From NCBI GenBank assembly GCA_002967005.1, contig PPEA01000652.1:1-34119 (forward strand): DNA of 34,119 nucleotides. Reading direction: 5' to 3'. Position 1 is the first letter of the stretch. Each line of letters opens with the position of its first letter. The stretch is from Mycobacterium talmoniae (lineage in GTDB: Bacteria; Actinomycetota; Actinomycetes; Mycobacteriales; Mycobacteriaceae). The notes beneath the pieces were generated by a model that was given only the letters and a program-made list of their open reading frames with translations, was not told the DNA's origin and did no database searches. Positions 25,040-32,513 of this stretch are shown here, one piece after another. The position numbers were made by a program, and so were the translations under genes.

Positions 25040-26659
25040 TCACTCCACTCCGCCCAGGACTTCGACGGTGCCGTTGTCCCCGTCCAGCCGCACGCGCTGG
25101 CCATCAGCGATGGTCCGGCTCCCGGTCCGGGTACCCACCACGGCCGGGATTCCCATCTCCCTGGCCACGATGGCGCCGTGGCTGAGCATTCCGCCGAGGT
25201 CGGTAACCACACCGGAGGCGACCATGAACAACGAGATCCAGCTAGGGTCGGTGGCCTCGCAAACCAGGATGTCGCCCTCGTCCAGGTCGATCTCGTCCGG
25301 GTCGGTGATCACGCGGGCGCGCCCCTCGACAACTCCGTTGCAGGCCCCGACACCGGTGATCACCGTTCCGGCCTCGGCGCCGCTGCCGGTGGGGCCGCCC
25401 AGCGGGATCGGCTCTGGCACCCCGACCCAGGACTCGGGCAGTCGCTGATTCTGGCGCAGCTCGTGCCGGGCCCGGCGCTCCGAAATGTGCGCCCGGCCAG
25501 CGGGCGGCGGCCCCGCTTTCAGCTCAGAGTAGGTCACGAAAAAGACGTCGTCGGCGCGGTCCAGCAGCCCGTCGGCCTGTTTCAGGTCGCCGAGGCGTCT
25601 GGCGCACGCCCGGGCAGCGTCGAACATCATCAGGTAGCCGGCCTTGCCCTGCTCGCGCAGCGCGAGGAACCGGCTCGCCGCCTTGACCAGCGGTCGCAGC
25701 TGGACCCGGGATGTCCACCGCAGACGTTCCCTGACCAACCGTTCGGCGGCCTCCCGTTCCTGCCGCCGCTGACGAGCACGCTGCTGGGGTGCTCGGGCGC
25801 TATCGCGTCCCATGGCGCGGTACTCGGCAAGACGGGACGCCAGCAGCTGGGGGCTCTCACGCCACGAAACACTGTCGATCTGGCCCTCCTGCGGGCCGTG
25901 GTAGCCGTGCCGGTCCACAAAAACCTGCAGGTCGAGTCCGCCGTGTGCCAGCTCCCAGAGATCCTCCGCGACGTCGGCCTCCTCGGACCCCACCCCGGAG
26001 AGCAGCTTGGCCTCCAGCCCCAGCTCGCCATGCTGGGCGACCAGAGCCGCCAACCGGTCGGCGAGGCCATTGCCGACGAATGTGGCCAGGAAATGCAGCC
26101 GCATCATGTGGCCGAATCGTTCCTGGGTCACCTCGAGCATGTCCAGACACTCCGCCTGGCCGGCGGTCGCGACGCGTCGCACGACGGTCTGCCACCACTG
26201 CCGCACCTCCGCGAAGTACGCATCGTGAGCCCGGCTCAACCTGGCGATCAGCAGTGGCGCCCGCACGGCGATCACCGGGTACCGCCGATAGCTGTTGTTG
26301 TCCACGATGCCGGCGCGGACGTAGCCGAACAGCTGGTTCTCCACCGCGGTCGCCGACGTGCCCGGGGTGAGATCGGCCAGCGCGCGGAACTGGTCCATGT
26401 TTGCGGCGGCCCGCCCCGCGAACACCGACCAGAACTGCTCCTCGACCAGCTCCGGGACGACGAGCTGGGCGTCGGTCAGCACCCCGATATCGCGGAAGGC
26501 GCCGCGCAGAGCGAGCTCGACCGGGGCGTGCATGAAGCTGAAGCCCAGCGGCGTACACACCCCGGGGAAGGCTTCCGCTACGTTGCCAGACGTCCACGCC
26601 ACCGCCGGGTCGCAGTTGGTGTGGTCGACGGGGTCTACGAAATTCTCACTTGGGTTCAT
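25040..26659 (-). CDS. Rifampin-phosphotransferase-like acceptor plus swivel (PEP-utiliser) protein, module 2
   Basis: A 539-residue paralogue of the 8844 protein. Acceptor-domain marks are FVDRHGYHGPQEGQIDSVSW, RESPQLLASRLAEYRAM and FLALREQGKAGYL...DDVFFVTYSE. The swivel domain ends the protein with GGMLSHGAIVAREMGIPAVVG, phosphohistidine His494. No ATP-grasp domain. ATG 26659 is preceded by GGTGGAG; the frame continues up to 26713 without support. It follows the lipocalin-like gene by 37 bp. The opposite strand carries a 692-codon open frame, which is an artefact of high G/C third positions. Confidence 0.86.
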   Translation of the reverse strand: MNPSENFVDPVDHTNCDPAVAWTSGNVAEAFPGVCTPLGFSFMHAPVELALRGAFRDIGVLTDAQLVVPELVEEQFWSVFAGRAAANMDQFRALADLTPGTSATAVENQLFGYVRAGIVDNNSYRRYPVIAVRAPLLIARLSRAHDAYFAEVRQWWQTVVRRVATAGQAECLDMLEVTQERFGHMMRLHFLATFVGNGLADRLAALVAQHGELGLEAKLLSGVGSEEADVAEDLWELAHGGLDLQVFVDRHGYHGPQEGQIDSVSWRESPQLLASRLAEYRAMGRDSARAPQQRARQRRQEREAAERLVRERLRWTSRVQLRPLVKAASRFLALREQGKAGYLMMFDAARACARRLGDLKQADGLLDRADDVFFVTYSELKAGPPPAGRAHISERRARHELRQNQRLPESWVGVPEPIPLGGPTGSGAEAGTVITGVGACNGVVEGRARVITDPDEIDLDEGDILVCEATDPSWISLFMVASGVVTDLGGMLSHGAIVAREMGIPAVVGTRTGSRTIADGQRVRLDGDNGTVEVLGGVE

Positions 26660-26696
26660 CTGTTCTCCACCGCCGTGCAGGTCTCGATCGTGCTCA

Positions 26697-27647
26697 TCAC
26701 GGCAGGATGGCACTACGTTCTAGCCAACCGAAGGTCGTCTCACCGTTCCACTCGAATCGCGCGGGGCAATCGACCATGACCTTGCGCCCGAGGTCGGCGT
26801 CGTACCCGAGGTAGAAGTCGTTCGGCTCACCGAGGCTGATCGGCACGCTGTGCAGCACGGTCGCGGTGATCGGATTGTGCCCCTCCAGGGTGATCGCGCC
26901 TGATTCCGGCCCGCCGAGCGGATCGGTGAGAACAGGGACGTCGACAGGGCTGACCGGTGTGAGCTGGTCGCCCTCGATGAGGATGCCGTCATTGAGCACG
27001 ACCGTGCCGTCCGGGGCGAACGCGCGGAATGCGCAAAACGCCCGGCCGCTCGGGAACAGTGCGTGCGTCCAGACGTGACCGCCGAGCCCGGTGAGGTCTC
27101 TCTTGCCGGTGGTGTGGTCGCGATAACCGCTGGCGTCGATACCGTGCCGACGGTCTGCGGCCGTGATGGTGCCAGTGAACCGCCCGTGTTGTTCGTAATG
27201 GGTGTCACCGAGGCTCTCCATCGCGCCGAGGTCCCACACCGGCGTCAGCCCAGTAAACGTCAAATCGATCTCGAGCGGCACAACTTCGGCGTCCACGAGC
27301 CGCCCCTGCCCTAGCGCTGTCCGGCTGGTCGGCCGGCCAACCCCGACAAATCGCAGTGACCACTCGCGCATCGGCTCGCGGCAGGTCAGGGTGAGGTTAC
27401 CGGTACCCAACGCACTGCCCGGGCTGGGCGTGACCGCTTTCGACACCACGAGCTGGCCATCCGGAAGGTACGCGACGACGGTGCTGCGCCATAGCGACTG
27501 ACGGTGCGGCATCCGCCCAAGGTGCAGCAGAATTCCCGCTCCCGTTTCCGCGTCGTGGCACAACCAGGCGAAGTTCTCGCTCCACAGCGGCACGTCGGCT
27601 GGCGGGTCGTGGGGCGCTTCGAGCCCGCACTCGGACTTCTTGGGCAT
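26697..27647 (-). CDS. Lipocalin-like (AttH/CrtC-type) protein, module 2
   Basis: A 316-residue beta-rich protein. N-terminal PLWSENFAWLCHDAETGAGILLHLGR (20-45) closely matches the start of the module-3 protein. GYRDHTTGKRD (174-184) is at the place of the RDRSWG signature of other members, so the Ser-Trp is replaced by Thr-Thr. LTPVWDLGAM (134-143) matches APVWDLHAAL in module 3. These features define a subgroup that travels with the swivel proteins. The ATG follows a 23-codon leaderless ORF by three bases. The role is unknown; ligand presentation to the swivel protein is one possibility. Confidence 0.75.
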   Translation of the reverse strand: MPKKSECGLEAPHDPPADVPLWSENFAWLCHDAETGAGILLHLGRMPHRQSLWRSTVVAYLPDGQLVVSKAVTPSPGSALGTGNLTLTCREPMREWSLRFVGVGRPTSRTALGQGRLVDAEVVPLEIDLTFTGLTPVWDLGAMESLGDTHYEQHGRFTGTITAADRRHGIDASGYRDHTTGKRDLTGLGGHVWTHALFPSGRAFCAFRAFAPDGTVVLNDGILIEGDQLTPVSPVDVPVLTDPLGGPESGAITLEGHNPITATVLHSVPISLGEPNDFYLGYDADLGRKVMVDCPARFEWNGETTFGWLERSAILP

Positions 27648-27650
27648 GGG

Positions 27651-27722
27651 TCAACTCCGTAATCGGTCTTCCTCGTCGCCGGACACCTGAGCCTCCGTCG
27701 AGGCAGGCCTTTGACTCGGCAT
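27651..27722 (-). CDS. Leaderless 23-residue upstream ORF
   Basis: An ATG at 27722 stands seven bases after the hexamer TATACT (27735-27730), the geometry of leaderless mycobacterial transcripts. It runs 23 codons and its TGA is followed by CCC and then the ATG of the lipocalin-like gene at 27647, which has no good ribosome site of its own. The peptide is polar (many Asp, Glu, Arg, Ser) and probably serves to deliver ribosomes to the next gene rather than as a product. The module-3 gene has a comparable leader. Confidence 0.45.
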   Translation of the reverse strand: MPSQRPASTEAQVSGDEEDRLRS

Positions 27723-27730
27723 GTCTACTA

Positions 27731-27751
27731 GTATACCTCCAATGGCTATAC
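27731..27751. promoter_or_regulatory. Palindrome overlapping the module 2 promoter
   Basis: GTATA-N11-TATAC, a 21-bp dyad of the same size as the module 1 operator at 8819-8839, and likewise overlapping a TATACT -10 element. The sequence differs, in keeping with different TetR regulators. Confidence 0.5.
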
Positions 27752-28023
27752 ACGACCACCGTTGTGTCGGATCTTCCGCACCGAGAACCGCGACGCCCGC
27801 TTCCAATCGCACTTCCCTCGCCGTCCGAAGGGTGTGACGAACGAACACTTAACAGGCGTTCTCACATTCGGTGGAAGGCGCGCCGCGAACGTGACGGACA
27901 TGATTCGCTGGGGAGCTAAGTCAATATTCAAGCGCGAATGCCGCTACCGGCAAACCTGGCCAGGGAACGCGGAGCTGATTGCAGCCGATGCCAACCGTAT
28001 CCACATTTTCGGGAAAACCCCAA
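27752..28023. other. Intergenic, no gene seen
   Basis: Between the end of the module 3 swivel gene and the module 2 promoter. Short frames occur on both strands, but none has a recognisable product or ribosome site. A small hairpin at its right edge may act as terminator. Confidence 0.4.
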
Positions 28024-28037
28024 CACCCTTCAGGGTG
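28012..28037 (-). terminator. Possible terminator of module 3
   Basis: On the minus strand, CACCC-TGAA-GGGTG (28037-28024) forms a five-pair stem with a four-base loop, overlapping the swivel gene's stop codon, then TTGGGGTTTT. The T-run is short and interrupted, so this is weak. Confidence 0.3.
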
Positions 28038-29661
28038 CGGCTGGCGCGAGGATTTCCACCGCACCACGCTCGCCGTCGACGCGGATTCGGTCCCCCGTGC
28101 GCAGGATCTGGGTACCGGTGCGCGTACCGATCACGCAGGGGATTCCGAGCTCGCGGGCAACAATCGCACCGTGCGAGATCGCTCCGCCGATGTCGATCAC
28201 CAGCGCCGAGGCCACCATCATCAGCGACGCCCAACTTGGGTCCGTGGTCCGACACACCAAGATCTCACCCGGCTTGAGCTCCTCGTCGGCCTCGGGATCG
28301 AGGATGAGTCGCGCAGTGCCTTCCACGACTCCGGGAGACACTGCCGCACCGCTGATCTCGCCGTCGATCCGATCGGCCGTTGCGGCCAGGACGAACGGCC
28401 GGGGTGTGCCCTGCCACACCTCGGGTACGCCCACCCTGCGGTATTCGTCGGTCACTGCACGCCGGGTTGCGATCAGGGCGTCCACGTCCGGTGCCGGCGC
28501 CCCGGTGAGTTCATCGACCGTGAGCCAGAATGCGTCCTCGGGAACGGCAAAGGCACCCGACCGCGTCAGCACCTCGCCGCAGACGCGCGCGGCAACGCGC
28601 GCAACGTCGAGGCACTGCAGAAACGACGCTTTACCGATCCCCCGCAGCGGGATGAGGTTGGCTGCGATGTCCAACAGGACCCGTGTCGGGGGACGTTGCC
28701 ACGACGGCAAGGCACGCATCAGCTCGGCCTCGGCCCGACGGCGCTCGTCGCCACGCTCGGCGACGACGCGGTGTGGATCGCGTTCGTCGGGCATCTCGCG
28801 GTAGGCGGCCACGAGACGTTCCAGCGGCGCCTGGTCAAGCCGCCACACGCGCGCGGAGAGCTCGCCCTCGTTGGGGCCGTGAAACCCGTGTCGCGTTACG
28901 AATTCCTCGACCGACAGGCGGTTTCGTGATACCGCCCAGAGATCGCCCACCACGACAGTTTCCGCCATATCGCCATATCCGGTAACCAGGGAAATCTCCA
29001 GCCCGGGGCGGTGCGCCCGCTCCGCGGCGGCACGGACCTGGTCATAGAGCGCTTGGCATAGCATCGCTGCCAGGGTGTGCGGCCGCATGACCCGCTCGAA
29101 GTTCTGGACCGCCTCACGCAACAAGGCTTGGGCCTGGGCAAGCTCGGTCGGTCGGCCACCGCCGACCGAGCGCTGCCACCACGGGTAGATGGTGGCGGTG
29201 GCCTCGCGGAGCCGTGCCTGACAGCGCAATGCGCTGTAGGGCATCTTGACCGCCACGATCGGATAGCGCGAATAGACCTTCTTCGATGTCACGCCCGGCC
29301 GCACTCGGCCGAAGATCTGTTCCTCAACCGCGTCACCACTGGTACCCGGGGTACGGTCGCCGACGAACCGAAACGTGTTCAGGTTCCCCGCCGCACGGCC
29401 GTACCACAGATCCCACAACCGCTGCTCGGTACGTGCAGGCGGCACACATTCGGACTCTCGCAGGACCCCCATGTCGGCGAAGGCACCGCGCATGGACCGC
29501 TCGACGCCGTCGCCGAAAATCGACCAGGTCAGCGGGGTCACCACCCCGGGCAGCGCCTCGCTGGCATTCGTGGTGGACCATCCCACCGACGGATCGCACA
29601 TGCCCGCGTGGATCGGGTTTTTCTCGCGTGCAGCCGGACTCATCTCGAGGTCGTCAAGCAT
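28030..29661 (-). CDS. Rifampin-phosphotransferase-like acceptor plus swivel (PEP-utiliser) protein, module 3
   Basis: A 543-residue paralogue of 8844 and 25040. The acceptor part has FVTRHGFHGPNEGELSARVW, the nearby LERLVAAYREM, and NLIPLRGIGKASFL...DAFWLTVDE. The swivel domain has GGAISHGAIVARELGIPCVIG with His497. The N-terminal ATTNASEALPGVVTPLTWS-like region matches module 2 (SGNVAEAFPGVCTPLGFS) and module 1 (NTRENYQGVMSPLGATL), a shared short motif. No ATP-grasp domain. ATG 29661 was used; an in-frame ATG at 29643 is also possible, and neither has a strong ribosome site. It follows the lipocalin-like gene by 71 bp. Confidence 0.85.
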   Translation of the reverse strand: MLDDLEMSPAAREKNPIHAGMCDPSVGWSTTNASEALPGVVTPLTWSIFGDGVERSMRGAFADMGVLRESECVPPARTEQRLWDLWYGRAAGNLNTFRFVGDRTPGTSGDAVEEQIFGRVRPGVTSKKVYSRYPIVAVKMPYSALRCQARLREATATIYPWWQRSVGGGRPTELAQAQALLREAVQNFERVMRPHTLAAMLCQALYDQVRAAAERAHRPGLEISLVTGYGDMAETVVVGDLWAVSRNRLSVEEFVTRHGFHGPNEGELSARVWRLDQAPLERLVAAYREMPDERDPHRVVAERGDERRRAEAELMRALPSWQRPPTRVLLDIAANLIPLRGIGKASFLQCLDVARVAARVCGEVLTRSGAFAVPEDAFWLTVDELTGAPAPDVDALIATRRAVTDEYRRVGVPEVWQGTPRPFVLAATADRIDGEISGAAVSPGVVEGTARLILDPEADEELKPGEILVCRTTDPSWASLMMVASALVIDIGGAISHGAIVARELGIPCVIGTRTGTQILRTGDRIRVDGERGAVEILAPAAP

Positions 29662-29732
29662 GTGCCGCTACCCCATCTCTTCTCATTCGGTGGTACACAC
29701 CTGGGGATACGGTCGTCGCCACCCCGGTCATC

Positions 29733-30624
29733 TCAACGTTCTTCCGGCGAGGGCAGCATCGAGGGGCGGTAGTCCCGCTCGATGACGCCGTAGCCGACCT
29801 CACCGTCTGACGCCACCACCCGGACCGTACCCTGAGTGATGATCAGCGGGCCCTGCTGAACGGAAATATCGACGCCGTTGATGTTTTCGTTGGGCTCGAG
29901 CAAGGTGAGTGTATAGCCGTGCAACCACTCGGCATCCATCGTGTGCACCGATCCGGCGGCTCGGCCGAGCGTGATCTGAAGCTGCCGCGGCTCATGGCTG
30001 ACGTAGCTCTCCAGCCCTGTCACCCGTACGTCCCCGCCGGTCTCGCACCGTCCCGCCTCCTGAAACGCGTAGGTGCGATGGTCGACCCGACCGTCCAGCC
30101 GCCAGTTGACCAAACCGTTGACCCAGTTCAGACCGTCAATGCCGAGCGCCGCGTGTAGATCCCAAACCGGGGCTGCCGCCTCGAGTTCGACCTCGAAGCC
30201 GAAATCCCGCGCCGTCCCCGCGCCCACCGGCGCCACCGCCATCGAACCCAGATCGGTCATCGCTCCGGCACCGTCGAAGGTGAGCCGCCAGCGCCGCAGC
30301 GGTTCCAGACATGCGACGCGAAGATTCCCGGTCGCCGGTCCACGCTCATCGCCCGCCCGACCCCACGACCGATTCACGAGTAATACACCGTCGGGCAACA
30401 GCGCAATCACCTGCGCCCACCAGAGGTCGAGATCGCCGAGCCACCGTCCTAATGTGAATGAAGATGCCGACGTTCTCCGCTGGCGACCAGACGTGGAAAA
30501 ACATCGTCTCACTCCAGCCGGGAATACCCTCGGGGACCGCACACAACAGGTCCACGGCCGGGTCGACATCAAACGGGTTGTCGCCCGTTCGGACCCGCCA
30601 CACGGACCCGGTGCCCGCCGTCAT
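29733..30624 (-). pseudogene. Lipocalin-like (AttH/CrtC-type) protein, module 3, frameshifted
   Basis: Two frames must be joined. From ATG 30624 the sequence reads through GIPGWSETMFFHVWSPAENV to GIFIH, then needs a shift at about 30453, where one extra base on the coding strand separates CAC from TTA, and continues LGRWLGDLDLWWAQVIALLP. The intact module 2 protein has GILLHLGR with AYLPDGQLV at the same place, which fixes the break to within a few codons. The rest (APVWDLHAALG, then a beta-rich C-terminus) is open to 29733. There is no RDRSWG motif. The ATG overlaps the stop of a leader ORF (ATGA). Real mutation or sequencing error cannot be told apart here. Confidence 0.78.
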
Positions 30625-30668
30625 GCGTCGAACCCGCGTAACGCCTGCAGAGTTCCGCGCAGCCTCAT
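30621..30668 (-). CDS. Leaderless 15-residue upstream ORF
   Basis: ATG 30668 stands seven bases after a TATTCT -10-like element and encodes MRLRGTLQALRGFDA. Its TGA overlaps the ATG of the lipocalin-like gene (ATGA), so translation is probably coupled. No ribosome site precedes it. Like the ORF at 27651 it lies directly before a lipocalin-like gene. Confidence 0.45.
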   Translation of the reverse strand: MRLRGTLQALRGFDA

Positions 30669-30677
30669 GTCGACAAG

Positions 30678-30697
30678 AATATAACCCACGTTAGATT
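30678..30697. promoter_or_regulatory. 20-bp palindrome between module 3 promoter and antisense remnant
   Basis: AAT-N-TAAC-N4-GTTA-N-ATT. It is just upstream of the module 3 -10 element and immediately before the plus-strand remnant at 30699. Position and symmetry suit an operator. No TetR gene belongs to module 3, so the binding protein would be one of the others in the window or elsewhere. Confidence 0.5.
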
Positions 30698-30698
30698 A

Positions 30699-30998
30699 TT
30701 GAAAGGTACGGTTTGTCGGATCACCGAGGTCCGCCGCCGGGTCATTGAACGCCACCCGGTCCTCGGGACTGCCAGCCGGCAGCAGCTTGAGATCGTCGAT
30801 TCCTCCGGTGCCCGTTCACGTTTCGAGGGCCGCGCACTGGCCGTGTCCCCAATGCACTCCTGGCCGAACATCGGGTTTGCCGACAGCGTCTTCCGCTGGG
30901 AGGACGAGCACGGCCGGGTGACACACTGCACCTACCAGGAGGTCTGGTGGGACAACTACCAGCGCCTCAAACGCAGCCGGGGCGCCGAGACTCGCTGA
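30699..30998 (+). pseudogene. C-terminal remnant of a lipocalin-like (DUF7064-type) protein
   Basis: A frame of 99 codons from a TTG, opposite in direction to everything around it. From about codon 3 it aligns with the C-terminal half of the 18127 and 10520 proteins: FRWEDEHGRVTHCTYQEVWW against YRWEDEQGRVAHATYQEIWF, and SRFEGRALAV against YRFRGEAIAA. The N-terminal two thirds, including RDRSWG, are missing. Its stop lies nine bases from the stop of the PPDK-like gene. It marks a former gene copy, and hence a rearrangement, at the junction of modules 3 and 4. Confidence 0.8.
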
Positions 30999-31007
30999 CG
31001 CACCGGC

Positions 31008-32513
31008 TCATCGGCGCGCTGCCTCGTTGCGGCGCTGCAGCAGCTCAGGAAGCGAGCCCTGGGCGGCGGGCCCCTGCTCTTCACGTGCCCATGCGGTGAG
31101 CAACGCAAGATCGAGGTCGTCCGCTACGGTGGCTGCCAGGACCCGCACCTCCCCCGGGAAGATCGTTCCGGCGGTCGCGTCGACGGTGACGGTCCGACCG
31201 GCGAGCGCCATGAGGTTCCCGGTGCCACAGCCGACCACACAGGGCACCGCCATCTCACGACAGACGACGGCGGCATGCGACGTCGAGCCACCCAACTCGG
31301 TCAGGACCGCCGCTGCGACCGACATCGCCGCGACGTCGTCGGGATCAGTGGTGGGACGCGCCAGGATGACCGCCTCGCCCCCGTCGGCGCGTTCCTCGGC
31401 CTCATCGGCATTGGTCACCACGACTCCGGTGGCAACGCCTGGGCAGGCCGGTTTGCCGGCGGCGATCGGCGTGGCGCTACGAACGGCGGTCGGGTCGAGA
31501 TGCGGTGCAAGCAGAGCGCGGACGTGATCGGGGTTCACACGGTCGAGCGCCTCGACGGTTGTGATGATGCCCTCGCGCTGCAGTAGCACGGCATGCCGAA
31601 CGGCAGCCTGGGGCGACCGTTTGGCGTCCCGCGCCTGCAGCAGCCACAAAGTGCCGCTCTCGACGGTGAATTCGATGTCCTGCACGTCTCTGCTGTCTGA
31701 CTCGAGGCGTGCGGTAGCCTCCATCAGCTCGGCGTGGACCTCCGGCATCGTCGCGGCCAGACGATCCAGCGGCAGTGCGTCGGCACGCCCCGAGACGACA
31801 TCCTCACCCTGACCACGAGGCAGCCATTCACCGTAGGCCTCCGCCGCCCCGGTGAGCGGATCACGGGAGAACAATACGCCGGTACCTGAGCGATCATCGA
31901 GGTTTCCGAACACCATCGCCTGCACCGTGACCGCGGTACCGCCATCGTGCGAGAGCCCCCGTCTTGCCCGATAACTCTTGGCGCGCTTGGAGTTCCACGA
32001 CTCGAGTACGGCGACCACCGCGAGTCGCAGCTGCTCCCAGGGATCGGACGGCGCCGGACATCCGACGACCTTCTCGAACTGTTCGAGGAAGCGGCGACGG
32101 GTATCGGCTGCGTATGCAGCGTCACCGCTCTCCTCGGCGATGGCCCGTTCGACATCGGCGGTCACACCGAGGTTCAAGATGGTGTCCATCATTCCGGGCA
32201 TGCTCGTCGCGGCACCCGAGCGAACCGACACCAGCAGGGGGCTGGCCGATCCACCGAACCGCCGCCCCGTTGCACTCTCCAGTTCTGCGATCGCGTCCGG
32301 CACGCGCTGCCAGACATCTTCCGGCAGCGTCTCGTCCGCGGCGTAATAGCGCCTGCAGACCTCGGTCGTGATGACAAAGGCCGGCGGTACCGGGATTCCC
32401 AGGGCCATCATCCGATGGATACTCCAGGCCTTGCCGCCGAGCAGCTCCCGGCCCGCCGGGGTGCTGCCGTCCAGGGTGAGGAGCGGTGCGGGATCGAGCG
32501 CCTCGGATGTCAT
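31008..32513 (-). CDS. ppdK: PPDK-like protein: ATP-grasp plus swivel, without PEP/pyruvate barrel
   Basis: A 501-residue protein related to the N-terminal and central domains of pyruvate, phosphate dikinase (full enzyme ~870 residues). ATP-binding marks: GGKAWS with Lys28, VSVRSGAATSMPGMMDT (95-111) with Arg98, the QAMVFGNLDDRSGTGVLFSR segment (198-217), GQGEDVVSG (234-242), and IEF (Glu281) with LLQARDAKR (Gln293). The swivel domain carries GGSTSHAAVVCREM with phosphohistidine His413. The C-terminal barrel that binds PEP is absent, as in the short PpdK of M. tuberculosis (Rv1127c, from memory). It is translationally coupled to the upstream winged-helix gene (ATGA). It is the only ATP-grasp partner in the window for the three swivel proteins. 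Confidence 0.9.
   Translation of the reverse strand: MTSEALDPAPLLTLDGSTPAGRELLGGKAWSIHRMMALGIPVPPAFVITTEVCRRYYAADETLPEDVWQRVPDAIAELESATGRRFGGSASPLLVSVRSGAATSMPGMMDTILNLGVTADVERAIAEESGDAAYAADTRRRFLEQFEKVVGCPAPSDPWEQLRLAVVAVLESWNSKRAKSYRARRGLSHDGGTAVTVQAMVFGNLDDRSGTGVLFSRDPLTGAAEAYGEWLPRGQGEDVVSGRADALPLDRLAATMPEVHAELMEATARLESDSRDVQDIEFTVESGTLWLLQARDAKRSPQAAVRHAVLLQREGIITTVEALDRVNPDHVRALLAPHLDPTAVRSATPIAAGKPACPGVATGVVVTNADEAEERADGGEAVILARPTTDPDDVAAMSVAAAVLTELGGSTSHAAVVCREMAVPCVVGCGTGNLMALAGRTVTVDATAGTIFPGEVRVLAATVADDLDLALLTAWAREEQGPAAQGSLPELLQRRNEAARR

Noticed and set aside
24701-26779. 692-codon open frame on the plus strand
   Set aside because: Fully antisense to the swivel gene at 25040 and its neighbours; composition is what high G/C third positions produce on the opposite strand, and no family motif is visible.
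27762-28029. Several short frames between modules 2 and 3
   Set aside because: No product family, no ribosome sites, overlapping frames on both strands.
30682-30693. TAAC-N4-GTTA considered as a KstR-type cholesterol operator
   Set aside because: The KstR pattern as I recall it has two bases between AAC and GTT; here there are four, so the match is poor.
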